From contig DASXEH010000006.1 in assembly GCA_036490215.1 (NCBI GenBank), positions 79,741 through 143,740 of the forward strand: DNA of 64,000 bases, in the 5' to 3' direction. The notes below the pieces were generated by a model. The model was not told where the DNA came from. It ran no database searches and was given only the letters and a program-made list of their open reading frames with translations. The DNA comes from JASHSH01 sp036490215 (GTDB lineage: Bacteria; Pseudomonadota; Alphaproteobacteria; Rhodospirillales; Magnetospirillaceae). This document shows, one piece after another, positions 7,919-16,900 of this stretch (positions are counted from its first letter, which is position 1; each line of letters starts with the position of its first letter). The position numbers and the translations under genes are program-made.

Positions 7919-9841
7919 ATGAAGCGATCGATTCTTGCATTGACCCTGTTCATCGCGATCTTGGTCAACCTTACCGTGGCGAAAGCCGACCCGGCGCCGC
8001 TCGACCCGGTCCGTGTCGGCGCCTTCTTCGACGGCGCCGTTGCCGAGGTGATGCGCAATCAGCATGTTGCCGGCGCAACCGTCGCTGTGGTCGACCGTTC
8101 GGGCGTGGTGTTGACGCGCGGTTACGGCATGGCGCGGCTCGATCCCTATCAGACCGCCGACGACTCCACCCTGTTCCGCGTCGGTTCGATCTCGAAGACC
8201 GTGTTGTGGATCGCGGTGATGCAGTTGGTCGAGCAGCACAAGATCACGCTCGACGATCCGATCAACGATCATCTGCCGCCCGAATTGCGCATCCCCGACG
8301 AAGGATTCAAAGAACCGATCCGCATCCGCCATCTGATGACCCATTCGGCCGGTTTCGAGGATGGCGTTTTCGGCGACTTCTTTACTTTCGATCCGAACCG
8401 GCTGGTGCCGCTCGACGACTATCTGCGCACCCATCGCGTCCATCGCGTGCGCGAAGCGGGCACGCTGTCCGTCTATTCGAATTACGGTGCCGCTCTGGCC
8501 GGCGCTTTGGTGGCGCATGTCTCGGGGCAGCCTTGGCCCGACTATGCCGAGCAGCACATTCTGCGTCCGCTCGGCATGGAAACAGCCACCTATCGCGAAC
8601 CCTATCCGGACAACATCGGCAAAGCGCGCGGCCTGCCTGCGCCGATGCCGCCCGCCATCGCGGCGAAGGTGACGGCCGGGTTCTCGCGCTGGGCCTACGC
8701 GTTCCGCCAGCATCCTTTCGAATACGTCGGCAATGTGATGCCGGCGGGCGCGATGTCGGCCAGCGCCAAGGATATGGCTGCCTATATGCGCGCCCTGCTC
8801 GACCCCGCGCTGATGGAAAAAGCAGGCGTGTTGAAGGCCGCGACAGCGCTCGAGATGCGCAAGGCGCTTTTCGCCAACACGCCGGAACTCGGCGCGTGGC
8901 GCCATGGCTTCGGCGATCTGACTTATGACGGCAATCGTCCCGGTTTCGGCCATGACGGCGCGCTGACCTTCCAACGTTCGACGATGGAGATCTTTCCTGA
9001 CGACGGCGTTGCCTTCTTCATCTCGATCAACACGCCCACCGGCAGTTCGATCCTCTACGATCTGCCCGCGACATTCCTGGCCCAATTCGTCGGACCCGGC
9101 GCGCCGGCACCGGTGCGCGCCGCCAATGCGATGCAGGAAGCGGCCAAGGTGGTGGGTGTCTATCGCCCCTTGCGCCTGCCCTACTACCGCACCGAACGCG
9201 CGATCATGCGCTACGGCGCCGGCTTTCCCGTCATCGCGTTGCCCAATGGCGATATCCTGGCGGGCAAGCCGGCGTTCCGTTTCACACCCATCGGCGGCGG
9301 CGTCTTCGTCTCCAACGAGCATCATGTGAAGATGGCATTTCACAAGGTGAACGGCACGATGCTCTATTTCGACGCCGGCAGCGCCGGGCCGGCGGAACGC
9401 ATCGGTTATTTCCAGCAATTCGCTTGGATGCGGTTGATCTATGAGATCGCGGGACTGGCGGCCGTCATCGCCATCATTGCCGATGCCTGGCGGATGATCG
9501 CGCGGCGGAAACGCAGCGAGACGTCGTCGCTGGCGCTCGACGCGCTGTGCCTCGGCTGGTTGGCGGTCGGCTTCATTTTCTATCAGGCCGTGAAGCCATG
9601 GCTCGACGATGGCTATACGATCAACTTCACCTATCCGGGCACGCTGTTCCCGATCGCGTGCTGGGGGCTGGCGGCAATGGCGTTTGTGACGCTGCTGATG
9701 ATCGTCTTTATCGCGGGTCCGTTAGGCTCGCACCGTTGGCATTGGACACGCCGAGCGCATCACGCCGCGACCTTGGCCATCTTCGTCGCCCTGGGCGTGA
9801 CGCTCTATACATGGGACCTGCTCGGCTATTCGGGCTGGTGA
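7919..9841 (+). CDS. Serine hydrolase of the class C beta-lactamase family with C-terminal membrane segments
   Basis: The start ATG follows AGGGGAGCGC. A signal peptide (residues 1-22) leads into a class C beta-lactamase/penicillin-binding fold. It has SxxK at Ser90-Lys93 (GSISKT), the Tyr-Ser-Asn motif at 186-188 (VYSNYG) and a HDG triad at 345 replacing KTG. Relatives are esterases, DD-peptidases or peptide hydrolases rather than true beta-lactamases. From about residue 500 there are four hydrophobic segments (around EIAGLAAVIAIIADAW, LGWLAVGFIFYQAV, ACWGLAAMAFVTLLMIV, ATLAIFVALGVTLYTW), so the enzyme is anchored with its catalytic domain outside the cytoplasm. The physiological substrate is unknown. 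Confidence 0.9.
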   Translation: MKRSILALTLFIAILVNLTVAKADPAPLDPVRVGAFFDGAVAEVMRNQHVAGATVAVVDRSGVVLTRGYGMARLDPYQTADDSTLFRVGSISKTVLWIAVMQLVEQHKITLDDPINDHLPPELRIPDEGFKEPIRIRHLMTHSAGFEDGVFGDFFTFDPNRLVPLDDYLRTHRVHRVREAGTLSVYSNYGAALAGALVAHVSGQPWPDYAEQHILRPLGMETATYREPYPDNIGKARGLPAPMPPAIAAKVTAGFSRWAYAFRQHPFEYVGNVMPAGAMSASAKDMAAYMRALLDPALMEKAGVLKAATALEMRKALFANTPELGAWRHGFGDLTYDGNRPGFGHDGALTFQRSTMEIFPDDGVAFFISINTPTGSSILYDLPATFLAQFVGPGAPAPVRAANAMQEAAKVVGVYRPLRLPYYRTERAIMRYGAGFPVIALPNGDILAGKPAFRFTPIGGGVFVSNEHHVKMAFHKVNGTMLYFDAGSAGPAERIGYFQQFAWMRLIYEIAGLAAVIAIIADAWRMIARRKRSETSSLALDALCLGWLAVGFIFYQAVKPWLDDGYTINFTYPGTLFPIACWGLAAMAFVTLLMIVFIAGPLGSHRWHWTRRAHHAATLAIFVALGVTLYTWDLLGYSGW

Positions 9842-9955
9842 CGGCTCCGCCGCAAGCGGCTGACCTCAACCCTTCATGGCGCCGCCGGAAACGGCGATAT
9901 ACACTTTCCCGGGGGCATCGTGATCGCCGACTGATCGCGGATGCCGGGGAGCGAC

Positions 9956-11488
9956 ATGCATCTGCCGACCTATTGGTTGTCGCTGGCCATGGCGGTGGTC
10001 AGTCTCGCATCGCTGGCTTTGGCCTGGCGCATCAGCCGCCTGCCCGCGTTCCCGGGGCGGCTCAGTTTCGCGCTGTCGATGCTCGCCGTGGTGTGGTGGT
10101 CGGCCACGGTGGCGATCGAACACGGTTCCAGCCTGCCCGAGAGCAAAGTGTTCTGGGCCGAGATCGCCTGGATCGGCATCGTGCCCACGCCCGGCTATTG
10201 GGCGCTGTTCATCTGGGACTATATCAACGGCCAGCGCCGGGCCACGCCGCGCTTCGTCTATTGGCTGCCGCTGGCGGCGGGCGTGGCGATCTGCGCCGTG
10301 GCGCTGACCAACGCCCACCACCACCTGATGTATGCGCAGACCATCCCCACCGGCACGCCGCCGGCGATGATGATCAACTACATCCACGGCCCCTTCTTTT
10401 TCGTGGTGATGTTTTCGTTCTACGCGCTGATGCTGCTGGCCGAACTCGCGCTGCTGGCCGAGGTGGTGCGGTCGAGCCCGCTCTATCGCACGCATTATCT
10501 TGGCCTGGGCGCGGCGTCGCTGATCCCCTGGATCATCAATATCGGCTACGCGACCAAGACGATCACCATCGGCACCGCCGACCCGACCACCTTCGGCTTT
10601 CTGGCGATGAACCTCATCCTCTATTGGCTGGTCAGCCAGCGGCAGTTGTTCGACCTGCTGCCGATCGCCCAGGACATCCTGCTCGACGCGGTGCCCGATC
10701 CGGTTCTCGTGCTCGACGCGGCGGGCCGCATCACCGAGAGCAATCCGGCGGCGCAACGCCTGCTGGGCGCGGAGCCGCTTGAGGGCCGCGCGCTCGACGC
10801 CCTGCCCGCGCTCAAAGATGCATTAGGGCCGCTCGACACGCTGGCCGCCGGCGCGACGCGCGAAGTGAGCATCGGCGATCCCGCGCGCTATTTCGATCTC
10901 GGCCAGGAGATCTTGTCCTATGGCGGGCGCGCGGTGGGCCGGCTGATTCTGTTGCGCGACATCACCCACCGCAAGGCGCTGCAGCAGCAGTTGCGCGAAG
11001 AGGCGATTCGCGACGCGCTGACGGGGCTGCACAACCGCCGCTTCTTCACCGAGATCGGCCCGGTGCTGCTGGCCGAGGCGCAACGCCAGGGGACGCCGCT
11101 GGCCGCCGCGATGATCGACCTCGATCACTTCAAGCGCCTCAACGATACCCATGGGCATGCGGCGGGCGATGCGGTGCTGCGCGCCACCGGCGCGTTCCTG
11201 AAGGACAGCGTGCGCCAAAGCGATCTGGTGTTCCGCCTCGGCGGCGAAGAGTTTTTGATTTTGCTGCCGCGCACAGCGGCCGATCAGGCGCTGCGCCGCG
11301 TCGACGAATGGCGCGCGGCTTTCGCGGCGAAGACGATCGACTTCGAGGGCGCGACGCTGACCGCCACCTTCTCCGCCGGCGTGGCCGCCTTCCCCGACGA
11401 CGCCGCGGCCATCGACGCGCTGCTCAGCCACGCCGATCAGGCGCTCTACCGGGCGAAGACGGGGGGACGGAATAGGACGGAGGGGTGA
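9956..11488 (+). CDS. Membrane diguanylate cyclase (7TM, PAS, GGDEF)
   Basis: I prefer the ATG at 9956, preceded by GGGGAG, over 9941; this gives 510 residues. Seven N-terminal hydrophobic segments resemble the HisKA_7TM sensory module. A PAS-like domain (DAVPDPVLVLDAAGRITESNPAAQRLLG) follows, then a GGDEF domain with GGEEF at 429-433, intact metal and GTP motifs (AAMIDLDHFKRLNDTHGHAAGD), and an RxxD inhibitory site (RQSD) five residues upstream. An active, product-inhibited c-di-GMP synthase is expected. The gene appears monocistronic. The window has a second cyclase (57728-58969) but no EAL or HD-GYP phosphodiesterase. Confidence 0.92.
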   Translation: MHLPTYWLSLAMAVVSLASLALAWRISRLPAFPGRLSFALSMLAVVWWSATVAIEHGSSLPESKVFWAEIAWIGIVPTPGYWALFIWDYINGQRRATPRFVYWLPLAAGVAICAVALTNAHHHLMYAQTIPTGTPPAMMINYIHGPFFFVVMFSFYALMLLAELALLAEVVRSSPLYRTHYLGLGAASLIPWIINIGYATKTITIGTADPTTFGFLAMNLILYWLVSQRQLFDLLPIAQDILLDAVPDPVLVLDAAGRITESNPAAQRLLGAEPLEGRALDALPALKDALGPLDTLAAGATREVSIGDPARYFDLGQEILSYGGRAVGRLILLRDITHRKALQQQLREEAIRDALTGLHNRRFFTEIGPVLLAEAQRQGTPLAAAMIDLDHFKRLNDTHGHAAGDAVLRATGAFLKDSVRQSDLVFRLGGEEFLILLPRTAADQALRRVDEWRAAFAAKTIDFEGATLTATFSAGVAAFPDDAAAIDALLSHADQALYRAKTGGRNRTEG

Positions 11489-11497
11489 CGTGTGGTG

Positions 11498-12577
11498 CTA
11501 AGCCTCGGGCATATGCCCGAGCAAAATCTCATCGCACTCGACCTGCATCGCTTTGATCAATGCTTTCTCGGCCACCGAAAAGACCGGAAGCTTCTGGATC
11601 TCAGCCATCTCCGATCGGGCTGCGCCTACGTTGGTGCAGCGTTGACGGAAAAAGACATCCATGACCAGCGCCACGCCCTCGGGCGTGACCTCGCGCAAGT
11701 CGGGCTGATAAAACTGGCCCCGCGCCTGCGGCCCGGTAACGATGTCGAAGGACGGAAAATAGTCGACATAGTCGAAATCGCGGACGCAACGATCCGCCAC
11801 CGCCCGCAGGATCGCCTTCGACGCCACCGATGATTGCAGTGCGCCACGCGGCTCAAAACTCGCAACCAACATGACCGGAGACACGGTGAGCAGGATGCGA
11901 ATGGCGGGGTTGGCCTGATGTATCAACTCGATCGAACGGCGCAAGTCTTTGAGGCAGGCGTCGTAGTCCAAATTGAGGAAATGGTGAACTTCGGGTCGGA
12001 ATGCATTCTCGATTACGCCGGGGCAAATCGGATAGCAAATATCGATCTCGCGATTCTCCCAGCACTCCGTCAGCCCGAGCGTGAAGACGAAGACATCAGA
12101 CATATCGAACAGCGCACGGACACGGCCGAGATGGTAATCGCGGTCCAACATCGCTTCTTCGCGCGAGGTAAAGCCATCGGGTATCGCTCTGAGGCGCAGC
12201 AGATCGATCCAGCGTTTATCGGGGCGCTGGACCAAGTCATAGACTGTCGGGCGGACACCGAAGGCTTGCTCCAACAGTTCGCGCAGTTGCCGCGTCGTGT
12301 AGATATTGCCGTAGCGGGCCGAAAAGAGACCGTAGCCATGTTTAGCGGTCTCGGGAACCAGCGGGTGTCGGATTTCGCTCTCAACATATTTGCCGCCATT
12401 CTCGCGCAACACCCGGGCGAAATGCTGAGCGAAACAGGAACCGGCTGTGGCAAAGCGAGCCGTCGATAAATCAAATGACCATTTGGGCGATGGGTCGTAA
12501 TCGATAGCCGCAAGGCTCTCGACCTCGATTTGCGTCTTCCAATGGTGGTGCGGCGGCAACTGATGATACGGATTCAT
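11498..12577 (-). CDS. GSCFA-domain protein
   Basis: This 359-residue protein contains the family signature near the N-terminus (RFATAGSCFAQHFARVLREN). GSCFA proteins belong to the SGNH/GDSL-like hydrolase group and are thought to act on acyl groups of carbohydrates. ATG 12577 overlaps the TGA of the upstream gene by four bases (ATGA), so the pair is translationally coupled. The C-terminus (FSVAEKALIKAMQVECDEILLG) is intact. The precise substrate is not known; polysaccharide de/acetylation is inferred from family and partner. Confidence 0.85.
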   Translation of the reverse strand: MNPYHQLPPHHHWKTQIEVESLAAIDYDPSPKWSFDLSTARFATAGSCFAQHFARVLRENGGKYVESEIRHPLVPETAKHGYGLFSARYGNIYTTRQLRELLEQAFGVRPTVYDLVQRPDKRWIDLLRLRAIPDGFTSREEAMLDRDYHLGRVRALFDMSDVFVFTLGLTECWENREIDICYPICPGVIENAFRPEVHHFLNLDYDACLKDLRRSIELIHQANPAIRILLTVSPVMLVASFEPRGALQSSVASKAILRAVADRCVRDFDYVDYFPSFDIVTGPQARGQFYQPDLREVTPEGVALVMDVFFRQRCTNVGAARSEMAEIQKLPVFSVAEKALIKAMQVECDEILLGHMPEA

Positions 12578-13434
12578 TGCGCCCATCCCAGCCCTGCCGC
12601 CAAGGCCTCCCAGTTCATCGCGCCGTATCGAACATTGCCATGCGTCAGGCCGATGGCGAGGTCCTTGCGAAAATAACCAGATGAAGTTTGCGCGCCCGGT
12701 GGCGGCGCCATCACGGCAGTACCATTAGGGTTGAGCGCCGCGATCATCTGACGCAGGTAAGCGCGGTACAATTTTAGACGGAGCGTGCCGTCAAGCTCGC
12801 CATGTTCGCGAAGCGCCCCTGCAAACCCCTCCAGATGCGCAAGACCGGACGTATTCTCAAGTGGCGGCGGCGGCATGATGTGAATGATGCGCGATCCTCG
12901 GCAAGCGTTTCCCAGCCAGGACAGCGCCATGTGCACGCGCGACACCTTCCCATCCAATACCCGCTTTACGTATAGCCGATCGATGATCTGAGCCCCGCTA
13001 CGGGTCGGAACCGGCACCGTCTCCTCTATGAAATCGTAGGGCGGCAGATCGTCGAGCCAAAGGAGCCCGGTCATTTCTCCGCCAAATGTCACCGAAATGA
13101 TCAGGTCGTAGCCCTTGAAAGCCTCAGCGGCCAGCGCCAGCGTGGGCGTCGGACGGAGGGTGATCTCGCGCCCTTGGACGTCGGCCTTCCCGATCAGGTC
13201 GTAATCGGCATGAGCCAAGACCACCACCGCAGCTACATCAACGGTCATTTTGCCGATTTGCCGCGCCGGCATCTTGACGACCTTCGGCCCGGTCGAGACC
13301 CAGCTATCGAGCGCTTTGGCAAAACCCGGACGGGCGACAGTCGTCGCAGCGGTTATACCCATCAGATCGCGCCAGGGACCCATCGCGTCCAGGAGACAAA
13401 CCACGTGGCTGTGACCGATGAGGCCGATTTTCAT
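12574..13434 (-). CDS. SGNH-hydrolase-like protein of unknown function, partner of GSCFA gene
   Basis: I start at ATG 13434, giving 286 residues that begin MKIGLIGHSHVVCLLDAMG; the longer frame adds 22 residues of poor sequence. The GHSH block near the N-terminus sits where SGNH/GDSL hydrolases place their block I nucleophile, although the usual Gly-Asp-Ser is not kept. YDLIISVTFGGE and a late NPNGTAVMAPPPGAQ are other visible blocks. No signal peptide is present. It is coupled to the GSCFA gene by an ATGA overlap. A carbohydrate-acyl role is inferred from the partner only. Confidence 0.6.
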   Translation of the reverse strand: MKIGLIGHSHVVCLLDAMGPWRDLMGITAATTVARPGFAKALDSWVSTGPKVVKMPARQIGKMTVDVAAVVVLAHADYDLIGKADVQGREITLRPTPTLALAAEAFKGYDLIISVTFGGEMTGLLWLDDLPPYDFIEETVPVPTRSGAQIIDRLYVKRVLDGKVSRVHMALSWLGNACRGSRIIHIMPPPPLENTSGLAHLEGFAGALREHGELDGTLRLKLYRAYLRQMIAALNPNGTAVMAPPPGAQTSSGYFRKDLAIGLTHGNVRYGAMNWEALAAGLGWAQ

Positions 13435-13640
13435 CTGACGACTGGTTCTCTGCTGCGGCTGTCGGGAGAGACCGGCTAAGCCGATGAAATCCCGTATCAC
13501 AAGTTAGAGAACCAAACGGGTTAAGAAAGCATGTAAATGGCTTGGTCGGCGCCGATACTTAGTTCGCTATACTTAAGAGAACCGATCGAATCGAGAACGG
13601 GCTGAATACATTTCTATGCTGAGAAGGCCCCGTTCTTCGC

Positions 13641-13685
13641 CGTGGATGGCCGGACGCGAGCAATGCTCGCGTGCCCGGCCATGAC
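13641..13685. repeat. Palindromic repeat family B, short copy (B1)
   Basis: A GC-rich hairpin with arms GTGGATGGCCGG and CCGGCCATGAC and an inner dyad GCGAGCAATGCTCGC. It belongs to the same family as copies at 20152-20249, 43523-43607 and 59973-60062, all built on GTCATGCCCGGG and CCCGGGCATCCACG type arms. It lies downstream of the small gene ending at 13708. Confidence 0.75.
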
Positions 13686-13707
13686 GTGTTGAGAGAGCAC
13701 CACCCCC

Positions 13708-13878
13708 CTACAACCGCACCACGAACGCGCCGTGTTTGTCGGCCCACCATTCGGCCATTTGCAGCGTCGATTCGAAATCGGCGCGCACCGAGGTCTTAGA
13801 CCAATAGAAGGTGATGCCGTCGGGGTGGCTCGATACTTTGCGCTCATGGTCGAAGCGCCCGTCTTTGTCTTCGACCAC
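13708..13878 (-). CDS. Small hypothetical protein, 5' end uncertain
   Basis: The frame encodes VVEDKDGRFDHERKVSSHPD ... SVRADFESTLQMAEWWADKHGAFVVRL, which has balanced amino acid composition and looks like a real alphaproteobacterial small protein of about 56 residues. The only start near the conserved-looking part is GTG at 13878, with no clear ribosome-binding site. Upstream the frame runs into a palindromic repeat (13917-13954), so the native start may have been displaced or lost through repeat insertion. It follows nrdJ on the same strand and lies between two dispersed repeats. No function can be given. Confidence 0.45.
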   Translation of the reverse strand: MVEDKDGRFDHERKVSSHPDGITFYWSKTSVRADFESTLQMAEWWADKHGAFVVRL

Positions 13879-13916
13879 AAATGCGTAGCGCGCCCCGCGG
13901 CGCGCTACGGACGGTA

Positions 13917-13954
13917 TACCCCCCACCCTACCCCTCCCCCTCAAGGGGGGAGGG
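13917..13954. repeat. Repeat family C, half copy (C1)
   Basis: It starts with TACCCCCCACCC, identical to the terminal 12 bp of the full element at 56509-56621, and runs through the core dyad CCCTCCCCCTCAAGGGGGG. The second half of the element is absent. It sits 20 bp beyond the nrdJ stop codon. Confidence 0.75.
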
Positions 13955-13973
13955 AAAGCGGGCGAGGTTCAAC

Positions 13974-16900
13974 TCACGAACACCCGCTGGTGCTGCCGCA
14001 GGTGTTGCACTTCATGCAGGTGCCGTTGCGCACCAGGGTGAAGTTGCCGCACTCGCCGCAGCTGTCGCCCTCGTAGCCCTTCATCCGCGCGGTCTTGATC
14101 TGCTCGGCGCGGCTGTCGAAGGCACGCACGGCGGCTTCGGTGTCGATCACCATCTGCGCCGATTGCTGCACCGTCTGCAGCGCATTGATCGAGGCCGCGG
14201 TGGCGGACACCACCACGCTGGCGGCCGCCGTCATCTGGCCGCCATTGCCATTGCCGCCACCATGGGCGTGACCATGACCCGCGTGTCCATGCGCGGCATG
14301 GCCGTGGTCCTGCCCGCCCTTGAGCACCAGCAGGTTCGAGCGCACGAAGCCCTTGCTGATCACGCTGCCGGGCGCAGGCGCCGTATGGGCCGCTGCCGGA
14401 CGGACGCCATCGGCAACACCGCCGCCGACATCGTCGGGATCGACGTTCGCGTGAGCCGGCGGCACATGGGCGAGATCGTGACGGTCGAGATAGGACACCG
14501 CCAGTTCGCGGAAAATGTAGTCGAGGATCGAAGTGGCGTTCTTGATCGTCGCATTGCCTTCGACGATACCGGCCGGTTCGAACTTGGTGAAGGTAAAGGC
14601 CTCGACGAACTCTTCCAGCGGCACGCCGTATTGCAGGCCGACCGAGATCGCGATGGCGAAGTTGTTCATCATCGCGCGGAAGGCGGTGCCTTCCTTGTGC
14701 ATGTCGATGAAGATTTCGCCCAGCTTGCCGTCTTCGTATTCGCCGGTGTGCAGATAGACCTTATGCCCGCCGACGATTGCCTTCTGGATGTACGACTTGC
14801 GGCGATCGGGCAGACGCTGACGCCCCTGCTTCACCAGGCGTTCGACGATGCGTTCGGCAACGATCTCGGCGCGGGCCGCCAGGGGCTTCTCGGCGATCGC
14901 CTCTTCGGTCAGATCGGCATCGTCGAGCAGCGCCGACTGCAGCGGCTGGCTGAGCTTCGAGCCGTCGCGATAGAGCGCGTTGGCCTTCAGCCCCAGCTTC
15001 CACGACGTCATATAGGCGTCCTTGCAGTCCGCGACCGTGGCCGAGTTGGGCATGTTGATGGTCTTGCTGATCGCACCCGAAACGAAGGGCTGCGAGGCGG
15101 CCATCATGCGGATATGGCTGGAGGTCGAGAGGTAGCGCTTGCCGATGCGGCCGCAGGGATTGGCGCAGTCGAACACGGCGTAGTGCTCGGGCTTCAGATG
15201 CGGCGCGCCTTCGAGGGTCATCGCCCCGGTGGCGAAGGTGTTGGCCGTCTCGATCTCGTCCTTCGAGAAGCCGAGCGTGGCCAGCATGTCGAAGCCCGGA
15301 TCGTCGAGCTTGGCCGCCGGGATATTCAGCACATCGGTGCAGAACGCGGCGCCGAGGGCGTATTTGTTGAAGGCGAATTTGATGTCGAAGGCGTCTTTCA
15401 GCGCCGTCTCAAGCTTGGCCAGCACGGCATCGTCGAAGCCCTTGGCCTTCAGCGCGGCATGACCGATGACCGGCGAACCGACCAGCGAGCCATGGCCCAC
15501 GGCGTAGAGGATGATCGCGTCGATCGCCTTCTCGTCATAGCCGAGCGTGCGCAGGGCTTCCGGCACGATGCGGTTGATGATCTTGAAGTAGCCGCCGCCG
15601 GCCAGCTTCTTGAACTTCACCAGGGCAAAGTCGGGCTCGATGCCGGTGGTGTCGCAATCCATGGCGAGGCCGATCGTGCCGGTGGGCGCGATCACGGTCG
15701 ACTGGGCATTGCGGTAGCCATAGGCCTGACCGAGCGAGAGGGCTTCGTCCCACGCCTTCTGGGCGGCGGTGACGATGCCGGGTTCGGGGCACTGGCTGCT
15801 GACCAGCGGCACCGGCAGGATGGTCAGGCCCTCGTAACCCGAGGCCTCGCCATAGGCGGCGAGGCGATGGTTGCGCATCACGCGCAGCATGTGCTCGCGG
15901 TTGGGGCCATAGCCCGGGAACGGCCCGAGCTGCTCGGCCATTTCGGCCGAGGTCGCATAGGAGACGCCGGTCATCAACGCGGTGATCGCGCCGCACATGG
16001 CGCGGCCGGCATCGCTGTCATAGGGCAGGCCATCGGCCATCAGCAGGCCGCCGATATTGGCGAAGCCCAGGCCCAGCGTGCGGTAGCGATAGGACAGCTC
16101 GGCGATGCGGGCGGCCGGAAACTGGGCCATCAGCACCGAGATTTCGAGCACCACCGTCCACAGGCGGACGGCATGCTGGAAGCCTTCGACGTCGAAGCGG
16201 CCGTCGGGCTGGCGAAAGGCCAGCAGGTTGAGCGAGGCCAGGTTGCACGCCGTGTCGTCGAGGAACATGTATTCCGAGCACGGGTTCGAGGCGTTGATCG
16301 GCCCCGATTCCGGGCAGGTGTGCCACTCGTTGATGGTGCTGTGGTACTGCAGACCCGGATCGGCCGAGAACCAGGCGGCCTCGCCGATCTGATCCCAGAG
16401 CGCGCTGGCCTTCACGGTCTTGTGGACCTTGCCGTCGACGCGGCGGGTCAGCTGCCAGTCGGCGTCGTCGAGCACCTTCTGCAGGAACTCGTTGGTGACG
16501 CGGACCGAGTTGTTGGAATTCTGGCCCGAGACGGTCAGATAGGCTTCCGAGTCCCAATCGGTGTCGAGGAGCGGGAATTTGATCTCGGTATAGCCCTGGC
16601 GCGCATACTGGACGACGCGCTGGATGTAGTTCTCGGGGATCTGGGCATCGCGCGCGGCCAGCATCGCCTTCTTCAGGCCTTTGTTGACCTTGGGGTCGAA
16701 GCGCTGGTCGGAGGCGGCGCCGTCCCAGTTCTTCACCGCCTGCATGATGGCGTTGAGGTGCTTATTGGCGAGCTTGGAGCCCGTGACCATCGCGGCCACC
16801 TTCTGCTCCTCGACCACCTTCCAGCCGATGAAGTTCTCGATGTCCGGGTGATCGACATTGACCACCACCATCTTGGCGGCGCGGCGCGTGGTGCCGCCCG

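Noticed and set aside
7667..9418. A long minus-strand frame opposite the serine hydrolase
   Set aside because: The plus strand has a full catalytic triad and signal peptide; the minus frame is Arg/His/Asp-rich without motifs.
7919..9841. Antibiotic-resistance beta-lactamase
   Set aside because: The third motif is HDG rather than KTG and the protein carries a membrane domain, as in esterase or peptidase relatives, so a resistance role is not supported.
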